Source: Bacteroidota bacterium
GTDB lineage: Bacteria > Bacteroidota > Bacteroidia > Chitinophagales > Chitinophagaceae
Assembly (NCBI GenBank): GCA_023391895.1
Contig: JAEWAC010000099.1
Coordinates: forward strand, 1-15,062
Length of the DNA: 15,062 bases
Reading direction: 5' to 3'
Below the pieces are notes generated by a model. The model was not told the DNA's origin and ran no database searches. It was given only the letters and a program-made list of their open reading frames with translations. Shown here in pieces: positions 7,700 through 14,462 of the stretch. Made by a program: the position numbers and the translations under genes. Positions within the stretch are counted from its first letter, which is position 1. Each line of letters starts with the position of its first letter.

Positions 7700-9145
7700 A
7701 TGGATGCATCTAATAAAGTTCCGGAAGTTTATATAGAAGGCGTACCCTTGTTCCCGCCTTCCATTCAGCCGGTTGAAACCGCCATACCGGTTTTTATTGG
7801 CTATACCGAAAAAGCAATGGGTATGGACGGCCGCAACCGGAAGCTCATCCCGCAACGCATTACTTCTTTGTTTGAATACGAGACCTGCTTTGGTGGTGCC
7901 GAAGTTGAAAAAGCTATCGCCGTCACACTCACTGAAGCAGTGGATGCCTGGGGGCAATTACAACAACTTACAGCAACGGCTGCCTTTGTGCCGCCGGGAT
8001 CTTCGCGTCACAACCTGTATTATGCCATTCAATTGTTCTATGCAAATGGGGGCGGTCCCTGCTATGTGATTTCGGTGGGATTGTATAGCGAAACCAATTT
8101 TGGACAAAGGCTGGATGTGACTCCATTTCAGGACGGGCTGCAGGTGATGGCTACTTTAGCGGAGCCCACGTTGGTGGCATTTCCGGAGGGGCAGCATATA
8201 GATACAGCCGAAAACTATTACCGGCTTCAGGATGCTACCCTGGAACATTGCGCTACAGCCGGCAACCGTTTTGCCCTTATAGAGGTGTACGAAACCGGTG
8301 CCCATATCACACAAACCATGGAAAGCTTCCGGAATGGTATCGGCAACTCGCATTTGGATTATGGCGCAGCCTATTTCCCCAACCTGGTCACCACCTTTCA
8401 ACCCAACTATGCAGAGGCCGATGTGGTCATCAGCCATGTACAAATTGTTAATGGCATACTGTCTGCAGCTGCCCCCTTGGATAAGCTCCGGCTAAGCGAT
8501 GAAAGGTTAAAACAGGGTCCGTATTATGTCAGGGCCAAAGAAGCCATTAAAAAGCTAAACGTCGTTATGCCGCCCGGGGCTGCTGTAGCCGGCGCAATCA
8601 CGCAGGTAGACAACAACCGCGGCGTATGGAAAGCACCGGCCAATGTAAGTTTGAATAGTGTAAAGGCACCTGCACTGATGATTTCGGATAGAGATCAGGA
8701 GCTGATGAATGTAGATCCGCAGAGCGGTAAATCGGTGAATGCCATCCGTGCTTTTACCGGAAAAGGGGTGTTAGTTTGGGGAGCCCGTACACTGGCCGGC
8801 AATAACAACGAATGGCATTATATTCCTGTGCGGCGGTTTATGAGTATGGTAGTGGCATCTGTAAGGACGGCTCTTATGCCTTTTACCGTGGAACCTAATG
8901 AGATGGCTACCTGGTTCAAGGTAAGGGTAATGATAGAGAATTTTCTGGCACAGCAATGGAAGCAGGGCGCACTGCAGGGCGCAAAACCGGAAGAAGCTTT
9001 TTATGTAAAAGTGGGACTGAATCAAACAATGACGGCCCAGGATGTAGCGGACGGCGTTATGATTATTGAAATAGGTATGGCGGTGCTGCGTCCCGCTGAA
9101 TTTATCCTGCTGCGTATAAATCAGAAAATGCAAACAACTGGTTAA
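7700..9145 (+). CDS. contractile tail sheath protein, extracellular contractile injection type (Afp/PVC-like), orphan
   Basis: 481 residues, complete. Sheath subunits polymerise around a tube and contract to drive it through a target envelope. VPEVYIEGVPLFPPSIQPVE at 7-26 and TAIPVFIGYTEKA at 27-39 match the N-terminal arm and first strand of phage-tail-like particle sheaths. The C-terminal third has the family blocks KGVLVWGARTLAGNNNEWHYIPVRR, the helix MSMVVASVRTALMPFTVEPN, FLAQQWKQGALQGAKPEEAFYVK and a last strand MAVLRPAEFILLRI. Both end arms that interlock neighbouring subunits look intact, so it could assemble. The start at 7700 fits the family; an ATG at 7679 would add seven residues from within the repeated motif. 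No tube, baseplate, spike, LysM or AAA+ gene lies next to it: upstream is a gap and a receptor, downstream a helicase. Partners must lie elsewhere or be absent. Confidence 0.93.
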   Translation: MDASNKVPEVYIEGVPLFPPSIQPVETAIPVFIGYTEKAMGMDGRNRKLIPQRITSLFEYETCFGGAEVEKAIAVTLTEAVDAWGQLQQLTATAAFVPPGSSRHNLYYAIQLFYANGGGPCYVISVGLYSETNFGQRLDVTPFQDGLQVMATLAEPTLVAFPEGQHIDTAENYYRLQDATLEHCATAGNRFALIEVYETGAHITQTMESFRNGIGNSHLDYGAAYFPNLVTTFQPNYAEADVVISHVQIVNGILSAAAPLDKLRLSDERLKQGPYYVRAKEAIKKLNVVMPPGAAVAGAITQVDNNRGVWKAPANVSLNSVKAPALMISDRDQELMNVDPQSGKSVNAIRAFTGKGVLVWGARTLAGNNNEWHYIPVRRFMSMVVASVRTALMPFTVEPNEMATWFKVRVMIENFLAQQWKQGALQGAKPEEAFYVKVGLNQTMTAQDVADGVMIIEIGMAVLRPAEFILLRINQKMQTTG

Positions 9146-9162
9146 TGGCAGGACATTTTTTC

Positions 9163-9178
9163 ACCCCTTATTAGGGGT
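9163..9178 (+). terminator. small hairpin after the sheath gene, possible terminator
   Basis: A 6-bp stem ACCCCT/AGGGGT with a four-base TATT loop lies 18 bases after the sheath stop codon. The bases after it are T-rich but interrupted (TCAGTCTTTATTG), and the better T-run lies before the stem. It may terminate the sheath transcript weakly. Confidence 0.35.
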
Positions 9179-9318
9179 TCAGTCTTTATTGATTACTGCA
9201 CCTGCTTTTATAAAGTTGTTCTGTAGAAGCCGTATCCCTTACCCATTATTTTGTTACTTCAACCAATCGTTTTATTCATTGATTTCAATCAGGAGCAACG
9301 ATCGCATTTGTTGCAAAG

Positions 9319-9326
9319 TAGGTTTG
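9319..9326 (+). promoter_or_regulatory. candidate -7 promoter element for the helicase gene
   Basis: TAGGTTTG is an exact match to the Bacteroidota -7 consensus TAnnTTTG, 59 bases upstream of the helicase start. I do not see the partner TTG at 17-20 bases further upstream; the nearest is at 9279-9281, too far. The call therefore rests on the -7 match and position only. Confidence 0.3.
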
Positions 9327-9384
9327 CTTAAGTTTTAATAGTATTATAGGATATAGATCAGGAGGCGGCCATTACCTTTGCCGG

Positions 9385-11292
9385 ATGGATTATTTCAAGA
9401 GGTTGCTCCACCTGCTGCAACTGGAACGGGAGGAGGACCGCCGCTATTACCAAAAGCTTACCGAAACCCTTTCCGTACCCGAACGAAGGGCCAGCGGTAT
9501 CACGTGGTATCCTGTGGCCATAAAAGATACGGAAATGGGCCGGGGCGACTACCTGACGGTTGAAATAGAACGGACGACCCACCATGACTTGATTCACCAG
9601 TTTCGGTTTGGTATGTCAGCGGCTTTGTTTTCCAACCACGATCCTAAAAACGACCGGGTAGAAGGCGTCATCTCCTACATCAGCGGCAACCGCCTCAAGC
9701 TTACATTAAGAACGGACGAACTGCCGGACTGGTCACGTGACGGCAAGCTGGGGGTGGATACGGTTTTTGATGAAAACAGCTATGAAGAAATGGAAAAGGC
9801 GCTCAGGCTGGCGCCTCAGTTAGCGGATAAAGGCAAAGAAGGACACCTGGTGAAAATACTGACCGGCGAAAAGACGCCCACTTTTCATACTGCCGCTTCT
9901 TCTGCTGCGCCCCTAAACCTCAACCCGGTTCAGCAGGCAGCCGTGGCTAAAATTGTAGCAGCCAATGAACTGGCCATTGTACACGGACCTCCCGGTACCG
10001 GCAAAACCACAACACTAGTGCAGGCCATCAAAGTCATGATGGAACAGGACCGCCAACAGCTATTAGTTGTAGCCCCCAGTAATACGGCGGTTGACTTGCT
10101 GAGCGAAAAATTATCGGACGAAGGTCTGAACGTGGTTCGGGTGGGCAACCCGGCCCGGGTGTCGGAACGCCTGATGTCTTTGACCCTGGATCAGAAAATG
10201 GCGGCACACCCGGGTATGAAGGAAATCAAAAGGCTGAAGAAACGGGCCAACGAATTCAGGGATCTGGCCCATAAATACAAACGGAACTTTGGCCGGGAAG
10301 AAAGGGAGCAGCGCAAGGCCCTTTTTGCGGAAGCCCGCGCTATCAATAAAGAAGTGGAACGATCCGAACAGTATATAGTAGATGACCTGCTTTCCAACGC
10401 CCATGTGATTACTGCAACCCTGGTAGGCTCCAACCATTACACGGTGCGGCATTTAAAATACCATACGGTTGTGATCGATGAGGCCGGCCAAGCGCTGGAG
10501 CCTGCCTGCTGGATCCCCATTTTAAAAGCACAAAAGGTGGTTTTAGCCGGTGACCACTGCCAGTTGCCGCCTACCATCAAATCCGTCGAAGCGGCCAAAG
10601 GAGGACTGGAACACACCCTGCTGCAGAAGTGCGTACAGCATCATCCCGAAGCCGTTGTTTTACTGGAAGAGCAATACCGCATGCACGAAACCATTATGGG
10701 TTATTCTTCCGAAGTCTTTTACGAAAAAAAGTTAAAAGCCCATGCTTCCGTTGCCGGCCGGCTGCTGTTTGCAGACGATAATCCGTTGGTATTTATCGAT
10801 ACGGCAGGATGCGGTTTTGAAGAAAAATGGGAAGATACCAGCGTCAGCAATCCCGAAGAAGCCCATTTGCTGGTCAAACATTTAACCGCCCTGGTTACGC
10901 AATTAAATGCTGATTATACTCCGGACACCTTTCCCAACATTGGTGTTATCTCACCCTACAAACACCAGGTAGAAACACTGAAAGAACAATTGCAGCAAGT
11001 ACCGGATCTGCAAACATTAAATGGAAAACTTTCGGTTAATACCATTGATAGTTTTCAGGGACAGGAAAGGGATATTGTTTATATCAGCATGGCCCGGAGC
11101 AATACGGATAATAGCATTGGCTTTTTGTCCGAAGTGCGTCGCATGAATGTAGCTATGACACGGGCCCGGAAAAAACTGGTGGTGATCGGGGATAGTGCCA
11201 CGCTATCGCAGGAACCCTTTTATGCGGATTTTATCCATTATGCACAGGAACGGGATGCTTATCAGAGTGCCTGGGAGTTCATGGACCTGTAG
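9385..11292 (+). CDS. SF1B DNA/RNA helicase, IGHMBP2/UPF1-like
   Basis: 635 residues, complete. It is an ATP-driven nucleic-acid unwinding enzyme of superfamily 1, cytoplasmic. Residues about 1-165 form the N-terminal OB-like part typical of SMUBP2-type bacterial helicases. Motif I GPPGTGKT is at 201-208, motif II DEAG at 365-368, motif III GDHCQLPP at 389-396, motif IV region QYRMHE at 430-435, motif V DSFQGQERD at 555-563 and motif VI MNVAMTRARKK at 587-597. A charged helical pair at about 278-345 is the stalk (1B insertion). All ATPase residues look intact. ATG at 9385 was chosen; no strong Shine-Dalgarno precedes it. It stands alone, convergent with the sulfur operon, 53 bases separating the two stops. 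Its substrate and pathway cannot be read from sequence; DNA repair or RNA turnover are both possible. Confidence 0.95.
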   Translation: MDYFKRLLHLLQLEREEDRRYYQKLTETLSVPERRASGITWYPVAIKDTEMGRGDYLTVEIERTTHHDLIHQFRFGMSAALFSNHDPKNDRVEGVISYISGNRLKLTLRTDELPDWSRDGKLGVDTVFDENSYEEMEKALRLAPQLADKGKEGHLVKILTGEKTPTFHTAASSAAPLNLNPVQQAAVAKIVAANELAIVHGPPGTGKTTTLVQAIKVMMEQDRQQLLVVAPSNTAVDLLSEKLSDEGLNVVRVGNPARVSERLMSLTLDQKMAAHPGMKEIKRLKKRANEFRDLAHKYKRNFGREEREQRKALFAEARAINKEVERSEQYIVDDLLSNAHVITATLVGSNHYTVRHLKYHTVVIDEAGQALEPACWIPILKAQKVVLAGDHCQLPPTIKSVEAAKGGLEHTLLQKCVQHHPEAVVLLEEQYRMHETIMGYSSEVFYEKKLKAHASVAGRLLFADDNPLVFIDTAGCGFEEKWEDTSVSNPEEAHLLVKHLTALVTQLNADYTPDTFPNIGVISPYKHQVETLKEQLQQVPDLQTLNGKLSVNTIDSFQGQERDIVYISMARSNTDNSIGFLSEVRRMNVAMTRARKKLVVIGDSATLSQEPFYADFIHYAQERDAYQSAWEFMDL

Positions 11293-11345
11293 CTGCTAAG
11301 GTGCAGAAGTTGATGATTACCTTTAAAGTATAGCTATCAAGGCTT

Positions 11346-11936
11346 TTATAATTGTTGTAATTTTTTGATGAAGGCATCCGTGTTATAGTTGGCGATGCCT
11401 TCCTGTTTCATCACCAGCTTACCGTCTTTTGCAAAAACCAGGGTCGTGGGCAGGGTTCCGTTAAACAGGCTTTGCGGGATGGGGCCGGCCGGTACATAAA
11501 CCGGCAGATCAAAACCATACTGCTGCATGTATTGTTTTGCTTTATCCTGGTTGCTATCTACATCTACCATCAAAAAAACAAAGTTATCATCCGGTTGTAG
11601 TTTTTTGTACAAGGAATGAATGGATGGCATCTCAGCCCGGCAGGGTGGGCACCAGGTTGCCCAGAAGTTGATGAAGACGACCTTTCCTTTCAGATCGCTA
11701 ACCGGAACCACTTTTCCATGGGCATCCATAAAGTTCAGGTTCATGTTATCCGGCGCCGCTTTTTCCTGCAAGGCTTCCGGTTGCAGGTCGGCTTTGAATA
11801 ATCCAACGACAAATAATTGTTGCAATACCCATGCTTTTGCGTCGGTATTAAAAAGCAAAATAAAAAAGGCCGTAAAAAATAACCCGTTAAACCAGTGCTT
11901 TTTGATAAAGGCAAATATTTTTTCTTTTGGTGTCAT
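11346..11936 (-). CDS. membrane-anchored TlpA/ResA-like thioredoxin
   Basis: 196 residues from ATG 11936. A cytosolic N-terminus with many lysines (MTPKEKIFAFIKKHW) is followed by a hydrophobic segment at about 16-30 and a second amphipathic stretch to about 47. A periplasmic AhpC/TSA-thioredoxin fold follows from about residue 62. The redox motif WCPPC is at 95-99 in FINFWATWCPPCRAEMPS, and the cis-proline is Pro163 in TLPTTLVF. It should reduce or exchange disulfides in the periplasm. An upstream ATG at 11984 would add 16 residues, part of which are encoded by the repeated motif at 11950-11967; it was rejected for this reason, though not excluded. It is the last gene of a same-strand series after the secreted TlpA-like gene and two YeeE/YedE genes, which suggests a role in sulfur compound handling. 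That link is inference. Confidence 0.9.
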   Translation of the reverse strand: MTPKEKIFAFIKKHWFNGLFFTAFFILLFNTDAKAWVLQQLFVVGLFKADLQPEALQEKAAPDNMNLNFMDAHGKVVPVSDLKGKVVFINFWATWCPPCRAEMPSIHSLYKKLQPDDNFVFLMVDVDSNQDKAKQYMQQYGFDLPVYVPAGPIPQSLFNGTLPTTLVFAKDGKLVMKQEGIANYNTDAFIKKLQQL

Positions 11937-11949
11937 CTTATTTGGGTTG

Positions 11950-11967
11950 ATATGGGCTTTTAAAAGG
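11950..11967 (+). repeat. copy of intergenic motif before the anchored TlpA-like gene
   Basis: ATATGGGCTTTTAAAAGG is the best match to the consensus in the window. It lies 13 bases from the preferred start codon at 11936 and is oriented opposite to that gene. A second copy, in the same orientation, lies 72 bases to the right. Confidence 0.7.
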
Positions 11968-12021
11968 TTTGAGTTGTTCTCCAATATGCCTGCAACAGCC
12001 CGTTAAGATATTGAATTATTC

Positions 12022-12038
12022 ATATGGCCTTTTGAAGG
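12022..12038 (+). repeat. copy of intergenic motif between the two TlpA-like genes
   Basis: ATATGGCCTTTTGAAGG lies 8 bases beyond the stop codon of the secreted TlpA-like gene. With the copy at 11950 it is a direct repeat, which makes this 109-base gap dense in the motif. Confidence 0.6.
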
Positions 12039-12045
12039 TTTTCTG

Positions 12046-12579
12046 CTACCTGGATCCGAACAAACGCCGGTAGGAGTCCGTATCGTAATCATCGCCACCG
12101 ATCACTTTTCCCATCAATTCACTGTTTTCATTAAAAATAAACGTAACCGGAATATCCTTCACCTGCAAGGCTGGCGGCAGCCCTTGTGCCGGATAATAAA
12201 TGGGCAGGTTCAATCCTTTGGACTGCATATATTTTTTGGATTTTTCAAAATCATCATCCAGCGCCAGTAAAACAAAAGCTACCTGCTCTTTGTTGACGGA
12301 CCGGTAAAGCTTTTCTATAGAAGGCAATTCTTTTTGGCACGGTGGGCACCAGGACGCCCAAAGATTCAGAAATATTTTTTTGCCGGCAAAGCTGCTGAAG
12401 TTAACCAGGTTACCGTTGACATCCTGAATCAGAAAGGAAGGCAGCTGCGTGGCCTCATAGCTGGCAATTGGGTTGATGGGTGTTGCGTCTTTCTGTGTAT
12501 GGGCATTACCGGAGCTGGCTGCCAGCATCAAAAGAAAGAAGCAACTCATTAAAACTATTCTATAATGACAAACATTCAT
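12046..12579 (-). CDS. secreted TlpA/ResA-like thioredoxin
   Basis: 177 residues from ATG 12579. Residues 1-27 form a Sec signal peptide (hydrophobic IVLMSCFFLLMLAASSG, cleavage near NAH). The thioredoxin/peroxiredoxin-like domain runs from about 46 to 175 with WCPPC at 77-81 in LNLWASWCPPCQKELPS, and cis-proline Pro144 in DIPVTFIF. It is expected to act as a periplasmic thiol-disulfide oxidoreductase. A TTG two codons upstream is in frame, but ATG is preferred. It is a clear paralogue of the following gene, sharing CPPC, the KxYMQxxGxxLPxYxPA block and the C-terminal Asp-Tyr-Asp-Thr pattern. The gene lies 81 bases after the second YeeE/YedE half. Having one secreted and one membrane-tethered copy suggests a relay of electrons or sulfane sulfur, but this is inferred. 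Confidence 0.92.
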   Translation of the reverse strand: MNVCHYRIVLMSCFFLLMLAASSGNAHTQKDATPINPIASYEATQLPSFLIQDVNGNLVNFSSFAGKKIFLNLWASWCPPCQKELPSIEKLYRSVNKEQVAFVLLALDDDFEKSKKYMQSKGLNLPIYYPAQGLPPALQVKDIPVTFIFNENSELMGKVIGGDDYDTDSYRRLFGSR

Positions 12580-12660
12580 GAACAAAGGGATAAATTTTTC
12601 AACTAATAATGCTTGAAGGTTTTAAATAGACAATTAGGTAAAACAAGGAAGTTCCGTTAT

Positions 12661-13200
12661 TTAGTGGGGCAGCCGTTCTCTGACGTAACCATATACCCAG
12701 GTGCCGGCAACAGCACTGATTAAAACCACGGCAATGACGCCAAAACCCGCGCCTATCTGGGCAAATAAAGGTCCGGGACACGCGCCGGTCATGGCCCACC
12801 CCAATCCAAAAATAAGCCCGCCAAAGATCTGTCCTTTATGGAGCTTTTTAGGATGGAACTCGATCTTTTCACCATAAATGGTCCTGACCTGGTACTTTTT
12901 GATTAGCCAGACTGAGAGCATGCCCACTACCATAGCGGTACCCATCACGCCATACATGTGAAAGCTTTGCAGGCGAAACATTTCCTGCATGCGGAACCAG
13001 GAGATGATCTCGGCCTTGGTAAAGGTGATACCGAAGATGATACCCACGATGGCATACTTCAGGTTGTGGTACCACTGATGGTGGAGCCTGGATTCGTTGA
13101 TACAAATGGTATCCAGGGAGCGTACCTCAAAATCGGTTTGCTCATCATTTATATTTTCCCTTTCTGCAGCAGGAACGGGGTGCGTTTTTATAGTGTTCAT
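12661..13200 (-). CDS. YeeE/YedE-type transporter, second half
   Basis: 179 residues with four to five membrane segments. After a polar, presumably cytosolic N-terminal extension of about 45 residues (with Cys33), helices start at about 47 (LKYAIVGIIFGITF), 83, 124 (GQIFGGLIFGLGWAMTG) and 152 (AGFGVIAVVLISAVAG). The family signature GWAMTGACPGPLFAQIG at 134-150 carries Cys141, equivalent to the conserved cysteines that line the thiosulfate path in the YeeE/TsuA fold. Half-length proteins of this kind occur in pairs; with the gene just upstream it should form one transporter. The start lies 18 bases after the stop of that gene, so they are surely co-transcribed. Thiosulfate or another sulfane-sulfur compound is the likely substrate, based on family knowledge. 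Confidence 0.92.
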   Translation of the reverse strand: MNTIKTHPVPAAERENINDEQTDFEVRSLDTICINESRLHHQWYHNLKYAIVGIIFGITFTKAEIISWFRMQEMFRLQSFHMYGVMGTAMVVGMLSVWLIKKYQVRTIYGEKIEFHPKKLHKGQIFGGLIFGLGWAMTGACPGPLFAQIGAGFGVIAVVLISAVAGTWVYGYVRERLPH

Positions 13201-13218
13201 TACAATCGATTAAGAGTA

Positions 13219-13782
13219 TTATAACTTCATGATATAGGGTAAAATGAGGTTGGCCATTACGAATCCGCCGACCATAAACGAAATCGTAGCCACCAGGGAA
13301 GGCTTTTGCAAATTACTCAGTCCCATAATAGAATGGCCACTGGTACAGCCGCCGGCATAGCGGGCACCAAAGCCCACCAGGAAGCCGCCGCCTACCAGCA
13401 GGATCAGGCCGCGAAGGGTCAACAGGCTTTTAAAGGAAAAGATCTCCGGAGGCAGCAACTGGTTATAGGTCGTAATGCCGTAATCCTTGAGTTCTGCTAC
13501 CAGTTGCGGATGGACCTGAATTGGAATGGGATTGGAAAGTAAAGTGGTCGCGATCAGGGCTCCCACCAGGATGCCCCCGACAAAAAAGCAATTCCAGATC
13601 TCTTTCTTCCAGTCATATTGAAAGAATTTCACATTGGCCGGGAAACAGGCTGCACAGGCATGCCGCAGGTTGGCTGATATGCCAAAGTGCTTGTTGCCCA
13701 ACAGTAATAGGGCCGGCACGGTCAGTCCCACAATGGCACCAGCCACATACCAGGGCCAGGGTTGTCTTAGTAGCTCCATCAT
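13219..13782 (-). CDS. YeeE/YedE-type transporter, first half
   Basis: 187 residues, a membrane protein with segments at about 12-29, 64-82, 121-139 and 163-182. The family signature GFGARYAGGCTSGHSIMGL at 137-155 carries Cys146, the conserved cysteine of the sulfur-compound path. Further cysteines lie in a HACAAC stretch at 41-46 and at 65. Together with the gene 18 bases downstream it makes a split version of the YeeE/YedE (thiosulfate uptake, TsuA-like) transporter in the inner membrane. ATG 13782 is followed by a second ATG, and either may be used. It is the first long gene of the series that ends with the two TlpA-like thioredoxins. A CRP/FNR-type palindrome lies about 51-66 bases upstream, so control by redox or oxygen state, or by a cyclic nucleotide, is likely. 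Confidence 0.93.
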   Translation of the reverse strand: MMELLRQPWPWYVAGAIVGLTVPALLLLGNKHFGISANLRHACAACFPANVKFFQYDWKKEIWNCFFVGGILVGALIATTLLSNPIPIQVHPQLVAELKDYGITTYNQLLPPEIFSFKSLLTLRGLILLVGGGFLVGFGARYAGGCTSGHSIMGLSNLQKPSLVATISFMVGGFVMANLILPYIMKL

Positions 13783-13803
13783 AGTTTACATTTTTTATCA
13801 AAG

Positions 13804-13811
13804 CAAATTTG
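13804..13811 (-). promoter_or_regulatory. candidate -7 element of the YeeE/YedE operon
   Basis: On the minus strand CAAATTTG differs from TAnnTTTG at one base. TCTG, a one-base variant of the -33 TTTG, lies 16 bases upstream. If used, transcription would begin near 13800, about 18 bases before the start codon, and the palindrome at 13833-13848 would be centred about 40 bases upstream of that point. Confidence 0.35.
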
Positions 13812-13832
13812 CACCAATCCCTACATGCAGAC

Positions 13833-13848
13833 CGTGATTTTTGTCACA
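13833..13848 (-). promoter_or_regulatory. CRP/FNR-family binding site
   Basis: On the minus strand TGTGACAAAAATCACG is an inverted repeat TGTGA-N6-TCACG, one base from the classic CRP palindrome TGTGA-N6-TCACA. It is the only such site I see. Its centre would fall near -40.5 relative to the candidate start of transcription, the position at which CRP/FNR proteins act as class II activators. The regulator gene is not in the window. Confidence 0.6.
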
Positions 13849-13898
13849 AATAAAAGATGCTACACGAGGATGGGTTGCTTTTTAACAAAAAAAGATAA

Positions 13899-13991
13899 TC
13901 AATATTTTTGAAGCAGGACCAGCACGGAAAAACCCAAAGCTGAAATCAAACTACCCAATATGAATGTTTTTATAAATAGTTTCTTTTTCAA
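13899..13991 (-). CDS. possible 30-residue membrane peptide upstream of the transporter genes
   Basis: A TTG start gives a 30-residue frame with a Lys-rich N-terminus (MKKKLFIKTF) and one long hydrophobic helix (ILGSLISALGFSVLVLL) ending in QKY and TGA. This is the layout of a real single-pass small protein, though the non-ATG start and the small size weaken it. It is on the same strand as the YeeE/YedE genes and ends 117 bases before the first, but the CRP/FNR site lies between them, so it would have its own promoter. A stop codon lies two codons before TTG, so no longer form is possible. No family recognised. Confidence 0.3.
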   Translation of the reverse strand: MKKKLFIKTFILGSLISALGFSVLVLLQKY

Positions 13992-14024
13992 TGTTTAATT
14001 TATACTATTAACCCAGATCAATTT

Positions 14025-14042
14025 CTTTTCAAAATCCCATAT
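14025..14042 (-). repeat. copy of intergenic motif
   Basis: On the minus strand it reads ATATGGGATTTTGAAAAG, a full match to ATATGGGNTTTTRAAAR. It lies 34 bases upstream of the possible 30-residue peptide gene. Confidence 0.7.
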
Positions 14043-14280
14043 AAAAGGGACTTCATACAATAAAACTGGTAATGCAATAAGAAACTTATGATCCATATAA
14101 TTAAACAACAGGTTTTCACCAAGCAGATCCTGCCGCAGCACCTACAACCAAACCTAAGTAATAAAGCTATTTCTTTAAAAACCTGATTGTTAAAACTGGC
14201 TGCTTCAGCCCCGGCAACAAAAACCACTTTTAAACCTTTTTACCCATTGCTAATTTTCAAAGGCTTATCTTAAGATGATT

Positions 14281-14298
14281 TCTTTCAAAACCCCATAT
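14281..14298 (-). repeat. copy of intergenic motif
   Basis: On the minus strand it reads ATATGGGGTTTTGAAAGA, matching ATATGGGNTTTTRAAAR at all but one position. It lies about 165 bases upstream of the fucosidase start, oriented away from it. Confidence 0.7.
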
Positions 14299-14462
14299 CC
14301 ACAACTTACCATTGCTAATGATTCAGCATTTGGTGGAACAACATCCAGGCTCCGCCCTTTCGATTTTTTTTGTAAAAAGGCAGAATGGCAAAAAAGTAAT
14401 ATTTTCCAGCTTTCTGATTAATTACATCAGGTGTTTTATTCATCCAACATTACGCTATACGA

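Larger units (their letters stand above)
13849..14462. other. 600-base AT-rich gap between the sulfur operon and the fucosidase gene
   Basis: Besides the possible 30-residue peptide (13899-13991) and two motif copies (14025 and 14281), no intact gene is visible. On the minus strand, 14116-14247 reads MGKKV-stop-KWFLLPGLKQPVLTIRFLKK-stop-LYYLGLVVGAAAGSAW, which looks like a decayed small membrane protein but may be chance. No tRNA, no long inverted repeat and no clear promoter element for the fucosidase gene are seen. Confidence 0.5.

Noticed and set aside
7385..9384. Prophage or phage-tail region around the sheath gene
   Set aside because: No integrase, capsid, portal, terminase or other tail gene is present, and the sheath resembles extracellular injection particles more than phage tails.
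9385..11292. Helicase as part of an anti-phage defence system
   Set aside because: The gene is a housekeeping-type IGHMBP2-like helicase with no nuclease, methylase or sensor partner next to it; a defence role would be speculation.
11937..11984. Longer start of the anchored TlpA-like gene at 11984
   Set aside because: The extra 16 residues are partly encoded by the repeated intergenic motif, and the shorter start gives a normal lysine-rich anchor sequence. Not fully excluded.
14018..14227. Minus-strand 69-residue frame with a GTG start
   Set aside because: Cys-rich and irregular after residue 25, no match to a known small protein; recorded only as part of a possible decayed gene.
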